Assembly (NCBI RefSeq): GCF_900112105.1
Contig: NZ_FOKV01000013.1
Location: 1 to 45,423, forward strand
From: Zunongwangia mangrovi
GTDB lineage: Bacteria; Bacteroidota; Bacteroidia; Flavobacteriales; Flavobacteriaceae
Direction: 5' to 3'
DNA length: 45,423 nucleotides
The notes under the pieces: generated by a model
Database searches by the model: none
What the model was told of the DNA's origin: nothing
What the model saw: the letters and a program-made list of their open reading frames with translations, nothing else
Shown here: positions 41,866 to 45,423 of the stretch, piece after piece
Layout of the letters: the number at the start of each line of letters is the position of its first letter
Numbering within the stretch: position 1 is the stretch's first letter
Program-made: the position numbers and the translations under genes

Positions 41866-43152
41866 CTAAAGACCAAATAATTCAGGCAGCCATAAACTTA
41901 ATTTAGGGAATAAAATCACCAATGCCAGGGAAACGATCATTCCTACGAACAATGGCAATAAAGGTTTAATCACTTTTCTAATACTGGTATTTGCTACTCC
42001 TACGCCTATAAATAAAACCGATCCCACCGGCGGTGTGCATAAACCTATACATAAATTTAAGACCATTATCACCCCAAAATGAACAGGATCTACGCCTAAG
42101 GCCGTAACTACAGGTAGAAAAATTGGAGTAAAAATTAATACTGCTGGCGTCATATCCATAAAAATACCAATCACCAATAAAATAATATTGATCATGATCA
42201 TCACTACGATCGGATTGTCGCTATAACCCAATAAGGCCGAAGTTACCTGCTCTGGAATATCTGCATAAGACATCACCCAGGACATCGCGATACTCAACGC
42301 AATTAGGATCATTACAAGTGCAATAGTTTCAGCCGATTTTATTAAAATTCCCTTCAATTTATCGAAACTCAGTTCTTTATAAACCATACCAAGAATTAAG
42401 CAATACACCACAGCTACAGATGAAGCTTCGGTTGCTGTAAAAATACCACCAACAATTCCACCGATAATCACCAAAAGCAACATTAAACTAGGTAAAGCAT
42501 CCAAAAAGCTTTTTAAAACCTGATTCATGGAAGATCGTTTTGCAGTAGGAAAACCTTTTCGTTTCGCCCAAATTAAAGCAATGATCATTAAAATCAACCC
42601 CGTTAAAATACCAGGAATATAACCTGCCAAAAATAAAGCGCCAATACTTACGCCTCCACTTGCTAAAGAATAAATAATAAAAATATTACTAGGCGGAATT
42701 AACAATCCTGTAGTTGCAGAAGTAACATTTACCGCCACCCCATATTCTTTGGTATAACCTTCTTCTTCCATTTTAGTACTCATAAAACTACCAATTGCCG
42801 CTGCCGCTGCTCCTGCTGAACCTGCTATTGCTCCAAAAAGCATCGCTGCCACAATATTTACATGAGCCAACCCTCCCGGTAAACTTCCTACTAGAGCTTT
42901 CGCAAAGGCTATAAGTCTTTTTGCTATACCACCGCTATTCATTAAATGTCCCGCCAAAATAAAAAACGGAATAGCGAGTAACGAAAAACTATCAAGTCCT
43001 GTTACCATTCGTTGCGCTATGGTTGCCACAGCCGGCAAAGAATCGATACTAAAGAATAAGGTTATTAAAGATGCAATACCTATGCTCCATGCCACAGGAA
43101 CTCGTATTCCTACCAATATCACAAAACTTAAAGCAAGTATAATTATTTCCAT
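41866..43152 (-). CDS. dctM: TRAP transporter large permease subunit
   Basis: This 428-residue DctM-type protein is highly hydrophobic with about 11-12 membrane segments. Family blocks are LLAIPFFILAGHLMNSGGIAKRL near 56-78, GAIAGSAGAAAAAIGSFM, GLLIPPSNIFIIYS, and CIGLCTPPVGSVLF near the C-terminus. It forms the sodium- or proton-driven channel of a TRAP transporter together with the small subunit. It is the last gene of the eda-TRAP operon. A substrate such as a hexuronate or ketodeoxy sugar acid is inferred from co-transcription with KDPG aldolase. Confidence 0.94.
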   Translation of the reverse strand: MEIIILALSFVILVGIRVPVAWSIGIASLITLFFSIDSLPAVATIAQRMVTGLDSFSLLAIPFFILAGHLMNSGGIAKRLIAFAKALVGSLPGGLAHVNIVAAMLFGAIAGSAGAAAAAIGSFMSTKMEEEGYTKEYGVAVNVTSATTGLLIPPSNIFIIYSLASGGVSIGALFLAGYIPGILTGLILMIIALIWAKRKGFPTAKRSSMNQVLKSFLDALPSLMLLLVIIGGIVGGIFTATEASSVAVVYCLILGMVYKELSFDKLKGILIKSAETIALVMILIALSIAMSWVMSYADIPEQVTSALLGYSDNPIVVMIMINIILLVIGIFMDMTPAVLIFTPIFLPVVTALGVDPVHFGVIMVLNLCIGLCTPPVGSVLFIGVGVANTSIRKVIKPLLPLFVGMIVSLALVILFPKLSLWLPELFGL

Positions 43153-43154
43153 CT

Positions 43155-43613
43155 CTATCTTTTTAAATCTTTAATGAGAAATCCTATTCGGTAGAAAAGC
43201 ACACAAAAACCGGTTAGTGGTAATATCAGATAGATATATCCCATGGGGATCTCTAATGCTGCTGAGGTTTGCCAAAGTTTAAATGAAACATAGATATACC
43301 GTATTCCCCCAACAATAAAAACGGCAAAAACAAATAGAATAATCACTAAGCTAACACTTACGTCCATCATCTTACCGTATTTTTTGATCAGCTTTTCTGG
43401 CCATAGATCTATCGTGATATGATCTCTTTTCCCTGAAACATAAGCTGCTCCAAGCATACTCACCCAAATAAGAAAAAATCGAGCAAGCTCTTCTGTCCAG
43501 GAACTTGGGCTATCCATAATATACCTTGCACACACTCCCCATAAAACAGTAAAAAGCATAGCACTTAGTAAAAAAACTATAAACCAGCCCAAATAAAAAT
43601 CTAGTTTTTTCAT
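43155..43613 (-). CDS. dctQ: TRAP transporter small permease subunit
   Basis: This 152-residue DctQ-type protein has four hydrophobic segments (about 10-30, 45-60, 85-108 and 125-145) and the family stretch SWTEELARFFLIWVSMLGAAYV, followed by HITIDLW. It pairs with the large permease. Its start overlaps the stop of the binding-protein gene by 4 bases (ATGA), and its stop is 2 bases before the large subunit gene, as usual in TRAP operons. Confidence 0.93.
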   Translation of the reverse strand: MKKLDFYLGWFIVFLLSAMLFTVLWGVCARYIMDSPSSWTEELARFFLIWVSMLGAAYVSGKRDHITIDLWPEKLIKKYGKMMDVSVSLVIILFVFAVFIVGGIRYIYVSFKLWQTSAALEIPMGYIYLILPLTGFCVLFYRIGFLIKDLKR

Positions 43614-44587
43614 GGTTGAATAGATTTTATCTCCTGGATCAATTCATATAATTCAGGATTTTCAAATTTCAAATTGGTGATTATCGCTTCACTTTCTTTT
43701 TTAAATACCTCGATATCAGGCTCAGTTACTTTTACTCCGGCTTTTTTGATCTCGGCCAAAGATTCTTTTTCTGCTTTCTCCCATAATCGGCGTTGCTCTA
43801 TTGCGGCTTCCTGCGCACTTATTTTCAAGATGTTTTTTTCCTGCTCATTTAGATCTGCATAAATAATTGAGCTCATCACCAAAATATCAGGCAAAGAGCT
43901 ATGTTTATCGAGACATAAATTTTTGCAGATCTCGTAATGCTTTGATGAGTAGAAACTAGGCAAATTATTTTCTGCGCCATCAACAACTCCCTGCTGCAAG
44001 GAAGTATATAATTCTCCCCAGGACACTGGTGTAGGCGAGCCACCCATTGCATTCACCAGTTTAATCGCCGTGGGACTTTGCATCACTCGAACTTTCAAAC
44101 CTTTTAGATCTGAAGGTTTTGTGATTGGTGTATTTTTAGTGTAAAAACTTCGACTTCCGGCATCAAAATAGGTTAATCCATGCAGCCAGTATTTCTCGCC
44201 ATCTGCTAAAAGTTCTTTCCCCAAATCACTATCATACAATGCATAACGCTGCTCTTTCGATTCAAATAAATAAGGATAGCCGAAAACCTTCAATTTTGGA
44301 GAAAAATTTTCCATCACTGCAGAAGAAACCTTTGTCATCGCCAAGCTTCCTAGCTGAAGTAATTCTAAACATTCACGCTCAGATCCTAACTGACTGCTAG
44401 GGTAAATCCTTATTTCCATTTTTCCTTCGGAATGCAAAGCCACTCTTTCTGCAAAATAAGTCATTGCTTTATGTACTGGATGGCTATTACTAAGGCTGTG
44501 CGCCAGTTTTAATTCTTTTACTGAAGAATCTTCGGTACATCCCATCATAAAAAACACTCCAAAAACAATAAGCAATTTCCTGATCAT
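43610..44587 (-). CDS. dctP: TRAP transporter substrate-binding lipoprotein
   Basis: This 325-residue DctP-type protein captures the substrate in the periplasm. Its short signal ends in the lipobox MMGC (Cys17), so it is lipid-anchored, unlike most TRAP binding proteins, which are soluble. Family blocks are KLAHSLSNSHPVHKAM, YPSSQLGSERECLELLQLG, DLKGLKVRVMQSP with the conserved carboxylate-binding Arg, and SWGELYTSLQQGVVDGAENN. The conserved Arg fits an acidic sugar such as a uronate. It overlaps both eda and dctQ by 4 bases. Confidence 0.92.
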   Translation of the reverse strand: MIRKLLIVFGVFFMMGCTEDSSVKELKLAHSLSNSHPVHKAMTYFAERVALHSEGKMEIRIYPSSQLGSERECLELLQLGSLAMTKVSSAVMENFSPKLKVFGYPYLFESKEQRYALYDSDLGKELLADGEKYWLHGLTYFDAGSRSFYTKNTPITKPSDLKGLKVRVMQSPTAIKLVNAMGGSPTPVSWGELYTSLQQGVVDGAENNLPSFYSSKHYEICKNLCLDKHSSLPDILVMSSIIYADLNEQEKNILKISAQEAAIEQRRLWEKAEKESLAEIKKAGVKVTEPDIEVFKKESEAIITNLKFENPELYELIQEIKSIQP

Positions 44588-45255
44588 CCTCTTAGCTCTT
44601 TAACGATTTGAATGGCTGAAGCCACCTGTTCCTGCACTTTTTTATAGTCGAAGCTACCGTCTTCATTTTTGATAAAAAGTTTAGAGCCAATTCCAACACA
44701 ATGCACCCCGGCTGTCATCCATTCTTTTAAGTTTTCTGCAGTTGGAGATACACCGCCCGTTGGCATAATACTCGACCAGGGTAATGGACCTTTTACCGCT
44801 TTTACGAACGACGGACCACCAACCTGTGCCCCAGGAAAGATCTTCACCACTTCGGCGCCCAGTTCTTCCGCATAACTAATTTCTGTCACTGATCCACAAC
44901 CCGGCATCCAGGCTACTTTCCTACGGTTGCAGGTCTTGGCCATCTCGGCATTTATCAGTGGCGAAACAATAAAATTAGCACCTAATTGCAGGTAAAGCGC
45001 AGTGGTTCCCGCATCGATCACCGAGCCAACGCCCAGCATCATCCCGGGAAGCTCCTTGCTGGCATACTTCACCAGTTCCGCGAAAACCTCGTGAGCAAAG
45101 TCTCCGCGGTTGGTAAATTCAAATACCCTCGCACCACCTTCGTAGCAGGCCTTTAAAATTTCTTTGCAGGTGTTCACATCCTGATGATAAAACACAGGGA
45201 CAATTCCCGTTTCCTTCATCTGTTTTGCTACCGCTATTCTTGAATATTGTGCCAT
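44584..45255 (-). CDS. eda: KDPG/KHG aldolase
   Basis: Eda cleaves 2-keto-3-deoxy-6-phosphogluconate to pyruvate and glyceraldehyde 3-phosphate, the end of the uronate route begun by UxaC, UxuAB and KduID. The 223 residues have the catalytic Glu in VFEFTNRGD, LGVGSVIDAGT, and the Schiff-base Lys in VVKIFPGAQVGG, followed by the phosphate-binding MPTGGV and GIGSKLF. It leads the eda-dctPQM operon. About 75 bases upstream is a partial copy of the uronate element. KDG kinase is not visible and may lie just beyond the right edge. Confidence 0.94.
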   Translation of the reverse strand: MAQYSRIAVAKQMKETGIVPVFYHQDVNTCKEILKACYEGGARVFEFTNRGDFAHEVFAELVKYASKELPGMMLGVGSVIDAGTTALYLQLGANFIVSPLINAEMAKTCNRRKVAWMPGCGSVTEISYAEELGAEVVKIFPGAQVGGPSFVKAVKGPLPWSSIMPTGGVSPTAENLKEWMTAGVHCVGIGSKLFIKNEDGSFDYKKVQEQVASAIQIVKELRG

Positions 45256-45329
45256 TTGTATAAATGGTTATAAGTTATGTTGTTTTAAATCGTAAAATCC
45301 TTAATCTGGATTTACTAAACTTTGTAAAA

Positions 45330-45340
45330 AGCTTTCCATC
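45330..45340 (-). promoter_or_regulatory. Partial uronate upstream element (before eda)
   Basis: On the plus strand AAGCTTTCCATC (45329-45340) matches AAGCTTTGCATC before kduI with one mismatch and keeps the AGCT-N3-CATC order and spacing seen before kduI and uxuA. The downstream CTGC and CCTGAA words are absent. It lies about 75 bases upstream of eda, a position similar to the other copies. The rest of 45256-45423 shows nothing else I can support. Confidence 0.35.
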
Positions 45341-45423
45341 TATTGTCAGATCGAGTGAATTTCAATGTTAATTGAAATTTGTATCGAGATCTCATTTCTA
45401 GAATCTAGTATCAATATTCTAAA

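Overview
The window comes from a low-GC, marine-type Flavobacteriaceae chromosome (Bacteroidota). The evidence is the AT-rich intergenic DNA, promoters of the Bacteroidota type (TTG-N20-TATACTTG), a TonB-dependent receptor with a carboxypeptidase-like N-terminal domain, lipoproteins with Cys lipoboxes, and a catabolic gene set typical of polysaccharide-degrading flavobacteria. Genus is an inference; Zunongwangia, Gramella or Salegentibacter relatives would fit. I see no rRNA, tRNA, CRISPR array, transposase or phage gene.

Layout. (1) 1-4087, minus strand: hexuronate catabolism (uxaC partial, kduD, kduI, uxuB, uxuA). (2) 4352-5964, minus: mocA-like cytidylyltransferase and xdhC, maturation factors for molybdenum hydroxylases. 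(3) 6220-14449, plus: a nearly complete molybdenum cofactor and molybdate uptake cluster (moaD, moaE, moaA, moaC, mobA, moeB-rhodanese, modA, di-Mop protein, modB, modC, moeA). (4) 14569-18621, minus: a PaoABC-like periplasmic aldehyde oxidoreductase, the probable client of regions 2 and 3. (5) 19293-22095, minus: xylA and xylB. (6) 22453-25165, minus: a formylglycine-generating-enzyme-like lipoprotein and a CstB-like persulfide dioxygenase/rhodanese. (7) 25420-29783, minus: a metal-uptake-like locus with a ZnuD-like TonB receptor, a His-rich three-repeat lipoprotein and two small proteins with RxPP tails. (8) 29956-40470, minus: xylose transporter, glucuronoyl esterase, two GH43 enzymes, SGNH and sialate-type acetylesterases and a mutarotase, with a divergent LacI regulator at 40778. 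(9) 41866-45255, minus: KDPG aldolase with a three-gene TRAP transporter.

The carbohydrate genes form one logic for acetylated glucurono(arabino)xylan and related uronides. Esterases and GH43 enzymes release xylose, arabinose and glucuronate. Xylose enters by the XylE-like porter and passes through XylA and XylB. Uronates pass through UxaC, UxuB and UxuA to KDG. Unsaturated uronides pass through KduI and KduD to KDG. Eda cleaves KDPG; KDG kinase is not in the window. No SusC/SusD pair is present.

The most useful non-coding observations are two shared upstream elements. A uronate element (AGCT-N3-CATCCTGC-N5-CCTGAA, plus strand) lies before kduI and uxuA, with a partial copy before eda. A xylose promoter/operator (TTG-N20-TATACTTGTAGTC-N7-CTATTAGT, minus strand) lies before both xylB and the xylose porter. 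Other points worth checking are an extra hydrophobic insertion in the porter, loss of the zinc cysteines in MoeB, and the paired RxPP-tail proteins at the metal locus.
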